NCBI GenBank assembly: GCA_965221725.1
Contig: OZ244909.1
Span: forward strand, 2,418,001 to 2,482,000
Direction of reading: 5' to 3'
DNA length: 64,000 bases
Source: HK1 sp965221725
Lineage (GTDB): Bacteria > Pseudomonadota > Gammaproteobacteria > HK1
The position numbers were made by a program, and so were the translations under genes. The notes below the pieces were generated by a model. It had not been told where the DNA came from, searched no databases, and saw only the letters and a program-made list of their open reading frames with translations. Below are positions 1 through 8,151 of the stretch, one piece after another. Each line of letters starts with the position of its first letter. The stretch's first letter is position 1.

Positions 1-18
1 GGCGCCGCGGCGCTCTAG
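1..18 (+). CDS. atpG: ATP synthase gamma subunit, 3' end only
   Basis: The first six codons read Gly-Ala-Ala-Ala-Leu-stop. ATP synthase gamma subunits commonly end in a Gly-Ala-Ala-Ala-hydrophobic tail, and atpG normally precedes atpD, so this is probably the last few codons of atpG. Only five residues are visible; the call rests on this tail and on position. Confidence 0.55.
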   Translation, partial: GAAAL

Positions 19-114
19 CCCGGAAATTCCCGGGTTGGAGCACAGGCTTTCGGCGGATGGTCGATCGGGGCTGAACGCAACGCATTCGAGAGTATTCGAG
101 TCGAGGATTCGCTC

Positions 115-1488
115 ATGAGTTCGGGAAACATCGTCGAAATCATCGGGGCCATCGTGGACGTGCAGTTCCCGCGCGCATCGGTGCCCAAGGTCTACGACGC
201 GCTCAAGGTCGAGAACGGCCTGACTCTGGAAGTCCAGCAGCAGATCGGGGACGGGGTGGTGCGGACCATCGCGATGGGCTCGACCGACGGGCTGCAGCGT
301 GGCGTCGGGGTCGACAATACCGGGGCGCCGATCTCGGTGCCCGTCGGCCCGAAAACCCTGGGGCGCATCATGGACGTGCTGGGCACGCCGGTGGACGGCG
401 GCGGCGAGGTCGGGGCCGAGGAGCACTGGGCTATCCACCGCAAGGCCCCCGGCTACGTCGATCAGGCGGCGGCGGTCGAGATTCTGGAGACCGGTATCAA
501 GGTCATCGACCTCATCTGCCCCTTCAACAAGGGCGGCAAGATCGGGCTGTTCGGCGGCGCCGGCGTGGGCAAGACAGTCAGCCTGATGGAACTCATCCGC
601 AACATCGCCATTGAGCACTCCGGCTTCTCGGTATTCGCCGGTGTCGGGGAGCGCACCCGCGAGGGCAACGACTTCTATCACGAGATGACGGACTCGGGCG
701 TGCTGGACAAGGTGGCGCTCGTGTACGGCCAGATGAACGAGCCGCCGGGCAACCGCCTGCGAGTCGGGCTCACCGGCCTCACCATGGCCGAGTTCTTCCG
801 CGACGAGGGGCGCGACGTACTCTTCTTCGTCGACAACATCTACCGCTACACGCTGGCCGGCACCGAGTGTTCGGCCCTGCTCGGGCGCATGCCTTCCGCG
901 GTGGGGTACCAGCCGACGCTGGCCGAGGAGATGGGGGTGTTACAGGAACGCATCACCTCGACCAAGACCGGCTCGATCACTTCAATCCAGGCCATCTACG
1001 TGCCGGCCGACGACCTCACCGACCCTTCGCCCGCCACCACCTTCGCTCACCTCGACGCGACGCTCGTGCTCTCGCGCCAGATCGCGGAGCTCGGCATCTA
1101 CCCCGCGGTCGACCCGCTCGACTCGACGAGCCGGCAGCTCGACCCCCTCGTCATCGGCGCCGAGCACTACGATGTTGCGCGTCGGGTGCAGGGAATCCTG
1201 CAGCGCTACAAGGAGCTCCGCGACATCATCGCCATCCTCGGCATGGACGAGCTCTCCGACGAGGACAAACGGGTGGTGGCCCGAGCCCGGAAGATCCAGC
1301 GCTTCCTCTCCCAACCGTTTTTCGTGGCCGAAGTGTTCACCGGATCGCCCGGCAAGTACGTGTCGCTCAAGGACACCATCGCCGGATTCAAGGCCATCGC
1401 CGACGGCGAGATGGACGAGTACCCGGAGCAGGCCTTCTACATGGTCGGCGGCATCGAGGAAGTGAAGGAGAAGGCGAAGAGCGTGTGA
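115..1488 (+). CDS. atpD: F1F0 ATP synthase subunit beta
   Basis: Catalytic beta subunit of the F1 ATPase, 457 residues, full length for the family. The Walker A loop GGAGVGKT lies at about residues 147-154, the GER segment with the catalytic Glu at about 178-180, and the nucleotide-site stretch DNIYRYTLAGTE at about 240-251. A V-to-C change follows that last motif but no catalytic residue is lost. It sits between an atpG tail and atpC, the usual order at the end of the atp operon. The sequence closely resembles gammaproteobacterial AtpD, which helps place the organism. The protein works at the inner membrane, coupling proton flow to ATP synthesis. Confidence 0.98.
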   Translation: MSSGNIVEIIGAIVDVQFPRASVPKVYDALKVENGLTLEVQQQIGDGVVRTIAMGSTDGLQRGVGVDNTGAPISVPVGPKTLGRIMDVLGTPVDGGGEVGAEEHWAIHRKAPGYVDQAAAVEILETGIKVIDLICPFNKGGKIGLFGGAGVGKTVSLMELIRNIAIEHSGFSVFAGVGERTREGNDFYHEMTDSGVLDKVALVYGQMNEPPGNRLRVGLTGLTMAEFFRDEGRDVLFFVDNIYRYTLAGTECSALLGRMPSAVGYQPTLAEEMGVLQERITSTKTGSITSIQAIYVPADDLTDPSPATTFAHLDATLVLSRQIAELGIYPAVDPLDSTSRQLDPLVIGAEHYDVARRVQGILQRYKELRDIIAILGMDELSDEDKRVVARARKIQRFLSQPFFVAEVFTGSPGKYVSLKDTIAGFKAIADGEMDEYPEQAFYMVGGIEEVKEKAKSV

Positions 1489-1564
1489 CGAGGCGCCGCT
1501 CGAGAGCCGTGGCGCCGGCGGCGCCGCGGACCGAGGGCATTGCCGGCACGCGCGGAGACGAGCG

Positions 1565-1984
1565 ATGGCACCCACGATCCGACTCGATATCGTCAGCGCC
1601 GAGCGCGAGCTGTTCTCGGGCGAGTGCGAGATGGTGGTCGCGCCCGGCGTGATGGGGGAACTGGGCATCATGCCGCGCCACACGCCGCTCGTTACCCGAC
1701 TCAAGCCGGGCGAGGTGCGGGCCACGATGGCGGGCGGCGAGGAGCAGTCGTTCTACGTCTCCGGCGGAATGCTGGAAATCCAGCCCCATGTGGTGACGGT
1801 GCTCTCCGATATCGGCCAGCGGGCCGAAGACCTCGACGAGGCGGCGGCGCTCGCGGCCCAGGAGCAGGCCGAACGCATGCTTGCCGACCGGGCTGCAGAC
1901 ATCGACGAGGCGCGCGCGCGGGCGGAACTCGCCCAAGCCGCGGCCCAGCTCCAGGCCATCCGCCGGCTGCGCAACCGACGCTGA
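1565..1984 (+). CDS. atpC: F1F0 ATP synthase subunit epsilon
   Basis: Epsilon subunit, 139 residues, the usual length. The N-terminal beta-sandwich shows the family stretch GVMGELGIMPRHTPL at about residues 28-42. The C-terminal helical hairpin (about 88-139) is rich in Ala, Glu and Arg, as expected for the regulatory arm that binds in the central stalk and can inhibit ATP hydrolysis. It starts 76 bases after atpD on the same strand and is the last gene of the operon. The next genes converge on it from the other strand, so transcription should end between 1985 and 2120. Confidence 0.96.
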   Translation: MAPTIRLDIVSAERELFSGECEMVVAPGVMGELGIMPRHTPLVTRLKPGEVRATMAGGEEQSFYVSGGMLEIQPHVVTVLSDIGQRAEDLDEAAALAAQEQAERMLADRAADIDEARARAELAQAAAQLQAIRRLRNRR

Positions 1985-2120
1985 GCCAAGGTCGCCGACC
2001 GGCCAATCCGTATTGTTTCGGGCGATTGCCGACCCATTTCCCGGCCTCCCTGTCCCCCCAAGGCAGGCAGGAAGCGAAACGGACGCACGGCTGACGACGC
2101 TCTCCGAATCCAATCCGGAG

Positions 2121-2537
2121 CTACTGCAGCACGGCCTCTTTCCAGGCCGATTCCTGCTCCGCCGCCTGCATCAGGCCGAGTTCGGCCTGGCGCTGCACCT
2201 GGTTCGCGAGTTCGATGGCCTTCTCGTACTCTCCCTCCTCGCCGAGCTTTTTCGACTCGCGGAGCAGCGTCCGCAGGTCGCGCCACTCGAAACCGGCCTT
2301 CCTGACCGTCTTTCGCGCCTCCGCGGCGGCGTTGTAGGCAGCGACGAACGCTGCCTCGTCACTCGCCCCGACCTGAGGTGCGATGCTCCACGCGCCGGCC
2401 CCGAGCGCAGCGGCCGCCAGCGCCAGCGCCAGCCGGTGTCGACAGCGTTCTCGGGCGGGGGCCATCACGGCCACGACCGACACTGCCACCCGACAACCGA
2501 TGTTGTCCGCGTGCGCGGCCCCGGCCTTGCGCGCCAT
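2121..2537 (-). CDS. SoxK-like SoxXA-binding protein
   Basis: Small exported protein of about 138 residues whose mature part is mainly charged helix (EARKTVRKAG..., then KKLGEEGEYEKAIELANQVQ). Length, helical character and position directly behind soxA match the SoxXA-binding protein (SoxK/SAXB), which stabilises the SoxXA cytochrome. The ATG chosen overlaps the soxA stop codon by one base (TGATG), suggesting translational coupling. A second in-frame ATG at 2465 gives a cleaner signal peptide (a hydrophobic LALALAAAALGAGA stretch soon after Arg residues), so the true start may be there. Identity rests on context and overall shape rather than a catalytic motif. Confidence 0.7.
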   Translation of the reverse strand: MARKAGAAHADNIGCRVAVSVVAVMAPARERCRHRLALALAAAALGAGAWSIAPQVGASDEAAFVAAYNAAAEARKTVRKAGFEWRDLRTLLRESKKLGEEGEYEKAIELANQVQRQAELGLMQAAEQESAWKEAVLQ

Positions 2538-3373
2538 CAGTGACGGCTCCCCGGACCGTTCAGCGGGATGCCGTTGCTCATGTAGGTGTGGAAGAACTCC
2601 AGGTTGCGATACTCGCGGCTCTGCGGTCCGAACGACGAGGCCCGCAACTGCCGGCTGCACGCCGCATAGCTGCGATGCAGGGTGGTGATCTCCCGCCACG
2701 TCTTGCGGAACACCGGGAAGTGGCTGACCTGGCCGAGGGCGGGGCCGATGAGTTCGGCCCGCAGGAGTCGGCCGACCGCGTCGACGTGGCACGAGGCGCA
2801 GGAGAAATTGAGCTGTCCACGCCGGGAGTAGTAGTGCCGCTTGCCTTCCTCGTAGGCGGCGAGGGCGCGCGGATCATCTGCCGGCACTTTCACGTCGATG
2901 ACGTTGCCGCGCGACAGATACGCCAGGTAGGCGGAGATCTGCGCGAGCGGCCCCCGGTAGTACTTGAGCGGCTTCTCCCCGTGCTGCTCGCGGCACAGGT
3001 TGATCGCCAGCTCCATGGTGACGACCTCTGCACGCTCCGGGTCCCAGTGCGGGTAGTGCTGCCGGACGCCCGATTCGTAGTCCGGGAAGCAGTCCGCGTA
3101 GCCCTTGCCGTTGGCGAACGGCGCGTGGAACAGCTCCTCCCCCGCATCGATGTCGAACTCGTACTGCGGAAACTCCTCCATCTGCTCCCACTCCTCGCGC
3201 CGATTCTCGTCGATGGAGTAGAGGCCGTTGGCGAAGTCTGCGAACGGTGTATCCGGGAAGCGCTCGGTGTAGAAGTCCTGGAACGCCCTCCGGTCGTCCT
3301 CGGGCGCTCCCCGGACCACGCCGAGACCGAGCACGAGGCCCGCGCCGAGCAATACGATCAGTGCCGCTCGCAC
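2537..3373 (-). CDS. soxA: SoxA, c-type cytochrome subunit of L-cysteine S-thiosulfotransferase
   Basis: SoxA forms the SoxXA complex, which oxidatively attaches thiosulfate to the SoxY carrier in the periplasm. The protein is 278 residues with an N-terminal signal peptide (about 1-22). One c-heme site, CASCH, lies at 192-196. The cysteine that in the family ligates the active-site heme and carries the persulfide is Cys239, in TLHRSYAACS. The first heme site of di-heme SoxA is absent; Cys95 and Cys127 remain where a disulfide replaces it in mono-heme members. It lies in soxXYZA order with a soxK-like gene behind. Its stop overlaps the next start. Confidence 0.95.
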   Translation of the reverse strand: MRAALIVLLGAGLVLGLGVVRGAPEDDRRAFQDFYTERFPDTPFADFANGLYSIDENRREEWEQMEEFPQYEFDIDAGEELFHAPFANGKGYADCFPDYESGVRQHYPHWDPERAEVVTMELAINLCREQHGEKPLKYYRGPLAQISAYLAYLSRGNVIDVKVPADDPRALAAYEEGKRHYYSRRGQLNFSCASCHVDAVGRLLRAELIGPALGQVSHFPVFRKTWREITTLHRSYAACSRQLRASSFGPQSREYRNLEFFHTYMSNGIPLNGPGSRH

Positions 3374-3488
3374 CGGGTCGAATCTCCCTTTCCGCTTGAG
3401 CGGCTCGGTGCCTCGCGTTCGTCATCGGCGGCCGGATTCATGCGCCGCCAATCGGCAGATGCGTTGTGGCCCATGACCGTCTCGCCGA

Positions 3489-3803
3489 CTACTTGACCCT
3501 GGCGTCCGCGCTCGCCTGCTCACCCATGTTGTCGACCCAGGCGACGGTGATGGTGTCGCCCTTGCTCGCGCCCATGACCTCGGCGGAAAGGTAAGGGTCC
3601 TGCGAGACCCCCGGCCCGAGGTATGCAGTCATCACGTTGGTGCCGTTGAGCGCGATGTTCACGTCGGTGATGAAGTGCGCGGGAATCTTCTCTCCGGTCT
3701 TCTTGTCCTTGCGCAGCCCGGTTTCCATCGGGTGCTTCATCAGGAACTTGACGGTTGCCTTGCCGTCCTTCGCCTTCGCGCGAATCTTGATCTTGCGTGC
3801 CAT
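3489..3803 (-). CDS. soxZ: SoxZ, sulfur carrier complex subunit
   Basis: SoxZ pairs with SoxY to form the periplasmic carrier on which sulfur intermediates are covalently held during thiosulfate oxidation. The protein has 104 residues, the usual size, with the family start MARKIKIRAKAKDGK, a central KHPMETGLRKDKKTG stretch and an immunoglobulin-like beta-sandwich pattern. There is no signal peptide; SoxZ is known to be exported together with SoxY. It begins 39 bases after soxY and is followed by soxA. Confidence 0.96.
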   Translation of the reverse strand: MARKIKIRAKAKDGKATVKFLMKHPMETGLRKDKKTGEKIPAHFITDVNIALNGTNVMTAYLGPGVSQDPYLSAEVMGASKGDTITVAWVDNMGEQASADARVK

Positions 3804-3842
3804 CGTTCAATCCCCCATCGAATGCATCGTGGCGCCGCCGCT

Positions 3843-4286
3843 TCAACCGCCGCAGCCGCCGATGGTGACCTTGACCTCCTTGGTGGCGCGATAGACCGTA
3901 TCGCCGGCCTTGATCACGGCATGCACCGCAGAGGTCTCGCTCATCTTGATGCGGGTCGAGACGAGCCCGCCCGAGTGCTCGGACAGTGCGAACGCCGCGG
4001 TGAGGGGGGCAGGGTTTTTCTCCGCGATGATCCCGACAAATTCGGCGTCCGGAATATCGAACTTCACGGTGATGGGAACAATCGCGCCATTCTCTGCGAT
4101 GTCGGGCGCCTTGATTCCGATCCTGTCCGTCTCGATGGTGTCGGACGTGCCGTAGAGCTGGGTCAGGGCCTCCTCCGTCGTGGTGGAGTCGAACGCCGTC
4201 CCGGGGCGCGCCGCGAAGGCGCGCAGCGGCAGCAGGACGACCCCGGCCACGACTCCCAGGAATCGAATGAAGAGTCTGCGAGTCAT
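3843..4286 (-). CDS. soxY: SoxY, thiosulfate carrier protein
   Basis: SoxY carries sulfur intermediates on a cysteine near its C-terminus. The protein has 147 residues and ends in the diagnostic swinging arm GGCGG, with Cys145 as carrier residue. The N-terminus starts with Arg-Arg followed by Leu-Phe and a hydrophobic stretch ending in Ala-Phe-Ala, consistent with a twin-arginine signal and export with SoxZ bound. It lies between soxX and soxZ. The carrier cysteine is intact, so the protein is probably functional. Confidence 0.96.
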   Translation of the reverse strand: MTRRLFIRFLGVVAGVVLLPLRAFAARPGTAFDSTTTEEALTQLYGTSDTIETDRIGIKAPDIAENGAIVPITVKFDIPDAEFVGIIAEKNPAPLTAAFALSEHSGGLVSTRIKMSETSAVHAVIKAGDTVYRATKEVKVTIGGCGG

Positions 4287-4331
4287 GATTCCATACCTCC
4301 CTTGCCCTGTCGTCGCCGTTTCCCGGGCGAC

Positions 4332-4694
4332 TCAGAGCGAGTGGACAAACTCGACGACCTTGTCGATTTCGTCTTCGGTGAGAATTTCGTGCCGCCCAAA
4401 CGGCGGCATGAGCGTGCGCGGGTTGGTCTGCGACGAATCCCAGATCTGGGCCCGCAGCTTCGCCTTGTCGGGGAAGCGCGCCTTCATCGCAACCAACGGC
4501 GGGCCGATGTTTCCGGGCAGCGTGGCTCCGGCGATGACGTGACAGGCCATGCAGTTGCCCTTGCGGCGATCAAGCGCGATTTCCCGCCCTTCGTCGATGA
4601 TCGATGCTGCCACCGCGCTGGTCACGCTTCCCGCGCCCGCGACGGACGCGGCGGCGATGAGGACGATCAGCACTGTCTGCGAGAATCTACCCAT
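4332..4694 (-). CDS. soxX: SoxX, mono-heme cytochrome c subunit of SoxXA
   Basis: SoxX accepts electrons from SoxA and passes them to small cytochromes. The start chosen gives 120 residues with a clear signal peptide (about 1-30). A longer in-frame extension to 4865 lacks this arrangement and looks non-coding. The heme site CMACH is at 48-52 and the likely distal Met ligand is Met96 in LMPPFG. It is the first gene of the minus-strand sox run, so a promoter is expected upstream within 4695-5018. No soxB or soxCD gene is in the window. Confidence 0.93.
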   Translation of the reverse strand: MGRFSQTVLIVLIAAASVAGAGSVTSAVAASIIDEGREIALDRRKGNCMACHVIAGATLPGNIGPPLVAMKARFPDKAKLRAQIWDSSQTNPRTLMPPFGRHEILTEDEIDKVVEFVHSL

Positions 4695-5018
4695 GGTCTT
4701 CGTTCCCGCGGGCCATTTCTGCCGTGGCCCCCTCAAGCGCGCGAAGCAGGCGCCGGCCCGACCGCCAAAGCATCGAAGCGACGCGCCATCAAACGGCCTC
4801 ACCATCTGACGCCACCGAGGCCGGCACCATGACGCCCCGCTGCGTCGAACCCTCGTCTTGCCCATGGGATGCGATGATTGCAGACCGGAGAGAAGGTCAC
4901 AATCTCCCGTCGGACTCGTTGGTCTCCCCCTTCGACTCCGGGGGGCTCGGGAACGCCCATACCCACGCTCAGGCCGCGGACACCATGCGCGATGCCGGAG
5001 CGAGACACCGCCCCGGGC
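4695..5018. other. Intergenic stretch upstream of soxX
   Basis: No convincing gene is seen here. It separates soxX from the stop of an unknown gene on the same strand and is the likely site of the sox promoter. No clear promoter boxes or operator repeat were recognised. Confidence 0.4.
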
Positions 5019-5459
5019 TCAGAGGGCCACGATGGTCTCCGCCAGGCGTTCGGCCCGCTTGCGCATCGTGGCGATCGCGCGGCTCGCCCGCTCGTGCAGG
5101 GACTCCTCGGCCCCGAACTGACCATAGGGCTGCACGATCGCGATGGACTCGTCCATTGCGAGCGCATCGCGCCAGACGACCCCGGTCTGCTCCGTAAGCT
5201 CGGCCGCGAGGGCCTTCTGTTCGAAGTACAGCCGCTGCAGGCTCCGGGCGCGTTCCGCACCGATGTGCACCACCGCGGTAAACGGAATACCGCTTTCGTC
5301 GGGGTCGGAGAGCGCACCCTCCCAGACCTTGATGGCTTCTTCGATGCGCCGCGCTGCGTCCTTCAGCAACGCGAGGCATGCGGCCCGGCGTTCGGGTAGC
5401 CAGCCTGACGACGCCCCGACGGTCGCCGCCTGGCAATCGCTCACGAGTCGGCCCGCCAC
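5019..5459 (-). CDS. Hypothetical helical protein
   Basis: A protein of 146 residues of no recognised family. It appears almost entirely helical, with long amphipathic stretches (RRAACLALLKDAARRIEEAIKVW near the start, HERASRAIATMRKRAERLAETI near the end) and no signal peptide or membrane segment. Its start overlaps the end of the preceding minus-strand gene by 19 bases, so the two are probably co-transcribed. It lies just upstream of soxX on the same strand, but with a 324-base gap. A link with sulfur oxidation is possible but unproven. Confidence 0.6.
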   Translation of the reverse strand: MAGRLVSDCQAATVGASSGWLPERRAACLALLKDAARRIEEAIKVWEGALSDPDESGIPFTAVVHIGAERARSLQRLYFEQKALAAELTEQTGVVWRDALAMDESIAIVQPYGQFGAEESLHERASRAIATMRKRAERLAETIVAL

Positions 5460-5644
5460 GCCTCGTATCCATCCGGGTCGCCGTTCTCGCCGGCCTCGTA
5501 GCCCGCCTCATAGGCTTTCGTGATGCGCTGTTCCTCGCGCTTGGGATTCCCCATGAATCCGCCGACCCACCCCTGAACATACTCCGGATCGATGTTCGCC
5601 TTCTGCATGCGGGCCACGGTGTCGTAGTAGAGCTTGCGATCCAC
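5441..5644 (-). CDS. Small conserved-looking hypothetical protein
   Basis: A protein of 67 residues starting at a GTG that has a good ribosome-binding site (GGAG six bases upstream). An ATG at 5680 and a longer start at 5752 are possible but lack such a site and add low-complexity residues. The sequence is acidic and polar with a WVGGFMGNPKREEQR core followed by repeated YEAGYEAGENG-type turns. No signal peptide or membrane segment is visible. The family is not recognised. Its 3' end overlaps the start of the next gene, indicating one transcript. Confidence 0.6.
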   Translation of the reverse strand: MDRKLYYDTVARMQKANIDPEYVQGWVGGFMGNPKREEQRITKAYEAGYEAGENGDPDGYEAWRADS

Positions 5645-5941
5645 AGGTCTCTCCGGTCGGTCGGGGGGGTTCGGAAGCATCCGCGACGCCGACGCCCCGG
5701 CGGCGCGAGCGCCGCTGCAAGCCGACGCGCCGAGTTTAGGAGCCGTCGACAACGCCCGGCAATATTCCGATTCGGATACGAGTTCCGGCTCCGTCGGGAA
5801 AATGCTTCCCCTCCGACCTCGGCACCACGTATTCGTGCATGCATCGGCGCAGGCAGCAATCCGGTGATGATGTCTACCCGGTTGTGCAGCGGAAATTCCT
5901 CGTAAACTCCCTTTCCGTTGTTCCGTCCGGCGACTCCCTGA

Positions 5942-6970
5942 ATGCCCTCAATCGTGGAGTTGTACCCCTCGGGACATCGGTTCCAGGCCGAGTCGGGGGA
6001 GACCGTTCTCGAAGCCGCCCTGCGGGCCGGACGGTCGCCCGCGTTCGGGTGCGCCAACGGAAGCTGCGGAGAGTGCCGGGCGCGGATCATCGACGGGGAG
6101 GTCGAGACGGTCCGGTTTCACGACTACTCGATCGCCGAGGCCGAGAAGCGGGCCGGATATGCGCTGCTCTGCTCGGTGGCGCCACGCGGCGACGTGGTGG
6201 TGGTGGAATCCACGGAGGCATCGGGCGTCGAGGACATCGCGCCGCAGAGCGTGCGGGCGAAGGTCACGCGCGTCGAGCCGGCGGCGGACGACCACGCGGT
6301 AGTGCATCTCAAGGTCCAGCGGGCGCGGGTGCTGCGCTACCTCTCCGGCCAGCGCGCCACGGTACGGTTCGACGGGGTCGCGCCCTGCGAGACCTGGCTC
6401 GCAAGCTGCCCCTGCGACGCCGTGAATCTCAGGTTCCACGTGCGCCGCGACGCCGGGGACACATTTGCGGAATTCGTGTTCGAGCGGCTCCGGCGCGGCG
6501 CCAGGGCCACCGTCGAAGGACCGACCGGTCGCTTCGTGCTCGACGACGACTCCCCGCGCGGGCTCGTGTTCCTTGCCTTCGACACCGGATTCGCGCCGGT
6601 CGAGAGTTTGATCGAGAACGCAATCAACCTGGAGCTGGAGGTGCCGATCCGGCTGGTTCGGGTGGTCCGGGGCCCGGGCCTGCCTTATCGCCACAACTAC
6701 TGCCGCGCGTGGGCCGACGCCCTCGACGACTTCCACTATCGGGTGGTCGAGACGCCGGGTGACGACGAGTCGTGGAATGCGATCGCGGCCCGGGTATTGC
6801 GGGCGCTGCCCGGTCCGGGAGCGGATTCCGGGACGATGGAGGCGATGGACGCCTACGTGGCCGGACCGGCCGGTTTCACCGACGCCTGCCGACACCGGCT
6901 GCTGGAAAACGGATTCTCCGGGGAGCGCGTGAAGTGCGATTCCCTGTCGAACAGGCAAAATCGTGGATGA
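5942..6970 (+). CDS. 2Fe-2S ferredoxin / flavoprotein reductase fusion
   Basis: A protein of 342 residues. Residues 1-90 form a plant-type ferredoxin domain with cluster ligands Cys37, Cys42, Cys45 and Cys77. The rest has the length and pattern of a ferredoxin-NAD(P)H reductase module, as in oxygenase electron-transfer components. The reductase motifs are degenerate: where the family has Arg-x-Tyr-Ser for FAD there is ETWLASCPCD, and the nucleotide-binding loop reads FLAFDTGFAPV. It may therefore be a weak or altered flavoprotein. It stands alone on the plus strand, divergent from the small genes before it. The partner enzyme is unknown. Confidence 0.8.
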   Translation: MPSIVELYPSGHRFQAESGETVLEAALRAGRSPAFGCANGSCGECRARIIDGEVETVRFHDYSIAEAEKRAGYALLCSVAPRGDVVVVESTEASGVEDIAPQSVRAKVTRVEPAADDHAVVHLKVQRARVLRYLSGQRATVRFDGVAPCETWLASCPCDAVNLRFHVRRDAGDTFAEFVFERLRRGARATVEGPTGRFVLDDDSPRGLVFLAFDTGFAPVESLIENAINLELEVPIRLVRVVRGPGLPYRHNYCRAWADALDDFHYRVVETPGDDESWNAIAARVLRALPGPGADSGTMEAMDAYVAGPAGFTDACRHRLLENGFSGERVKCDSLSNRQNRG

Positions 6971-7068
6971 GCACGATCACGGCGACATGTGCCCCGACCG
7001 ATGATTCGCTCCGGGAGCCGTGGATCCGATTCACGCCGCGGTGAAGGAGCGCGGGCGCGCGAGGGCGC

Positions 7069-8151
7069 TCAACCGCCGAGCACCGCGAGCTGCTCTGCCT
7101 GGTCTTCGCGCACCAGCGCCTCGACCACCTCCCCGAGGTCGCCGGCCATGATGTTGCCCAGCTTGTAGAGGGTGAGGTTGATGCGATGATCCGTCATCCG
7201 TCCCTGCGGGAAGTTGTAGGTGCGGATGCGCTGCGAACGATCGCCGCTGCCGACGAGGAGCCGTCGCGTCTGCGCCCGCTCGGTGTCCCGGCGTTCGCGC
7301 TCCGCCGCCAGCAGCCGGGACTTGAGCAGCGACATCGCCCGCGCCCGGTTCTTGTGCTGCGAGCGCTCGTCCTGGCATTCGACCACGGTGTTGGTGGGAA
7401 GGTGCGTGATCCGGATTGCGGAGTCGGTCTTGTTCACATGCTGCCCGCCGGCGCCCGAGGCGCGGAACGTGTCGATCCTCAGGTCGGAGGCGTCGATCTC
7501 GATCTCGTCGATCTCGTCGGCCTCGGGCAGCACCGCGACCGTGCACGCCGAGGTGTGGATTCGCCCCCGCGACTCCGTCTCCGGCACCCTCTGCACACGG
7601 TGGCCACCGGACTCGAACTTGAGCCGCGCGTAGACCCCGCGTCCCGCGATCCGCACCACGACCTCCCGATATCCGCCGTGCTCGCCCGCACTCTCGCTCA
7701 CGATCTCGGAGCGCCAGCCACACAGCTCCCCGTAGCGCAGGTACATTCGCAGCAGATCGCCGGCGAACAGGGCCGCCTCGTCGCCGCCGGTGCCGGCCCG
7801 TATCTCCAGATACACGTTGGCCGCATCGGCGGGGTCGGTGGGAAGCAGCAGGACCTCAAGCTCGCTCCGGAGACTTGTTCGCCGGTGCTGCGCCGCCTCG
7901 ATCTCCTCTTCGGCGAGCACCCGCAAGTCCGGATCCGCGCCGGCGAGAATCTCCCGCGCCTCCTCGATCGATTCGACCGTCGCGTTGTATTTGACGAAGC
8001 ACTCGACGATCGGGCCAAGCTCCGCGTGCTCTCTCGCGAGCACCCGCAGCCGGGACGGATCGGAGGCGACCTCGGGCTCGGCGAGCAGGGCGCCGACCTC
8101 GACGTACCGTTCGCGCAACCCCTCGAGCTTGTCGATCAGGGAGGGATTCAT
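7069..8151 (-). CDS. prfA: Peptide chain release factor 1
   Basis: Class I release factor that reads UAA and UAG and triggers peptide release. It has 360 residues, the usual length. The catalytic GGQ is at 235-237 (GAGGQHVN) and the codon-recognition PxT tripeptide is Pro190-Glu-Thr192, followed by the conserved RIHTSACTVAVLPE stretch. Its ATG overlaps the hemA stop by four bases (ATGA), so the two are translationally coupled; hemA-prfA is a common proteobacterial pair. prmC, often the next gene, is absent here. Confidence 0.97.
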   Translation of the reverse strand: MNPSLIDKLEGLRERYVEVGALLAEPEVASDPSRLRVLAREHAELGPIVECFVKYNATVESIEEAREILAGADPDLRVLAEEEIEAAQHRRTSLRSELEVLLLPTDPADAANVYLEIRAGTGGDEAALFAGDLLRMYLRYGELCGWRSEIVSESAGEHGGYREVVVRIAGRGVYARLKFESGGHRVQRVPETESRGRIHTSACTVAVLPEADEIDEIEIDASDLRIDTFRASGAGGQHVNKTDSAIRITHLPTNTVVECQDERSQHKNRARAMSLLKSRLLAAERERRDTERAQTRRLLVGSGDRSQRIRTYNFPQGRMTDHRINLTLYKLGNIMAGDLGEVVEALVREDQAEQLAVLGG

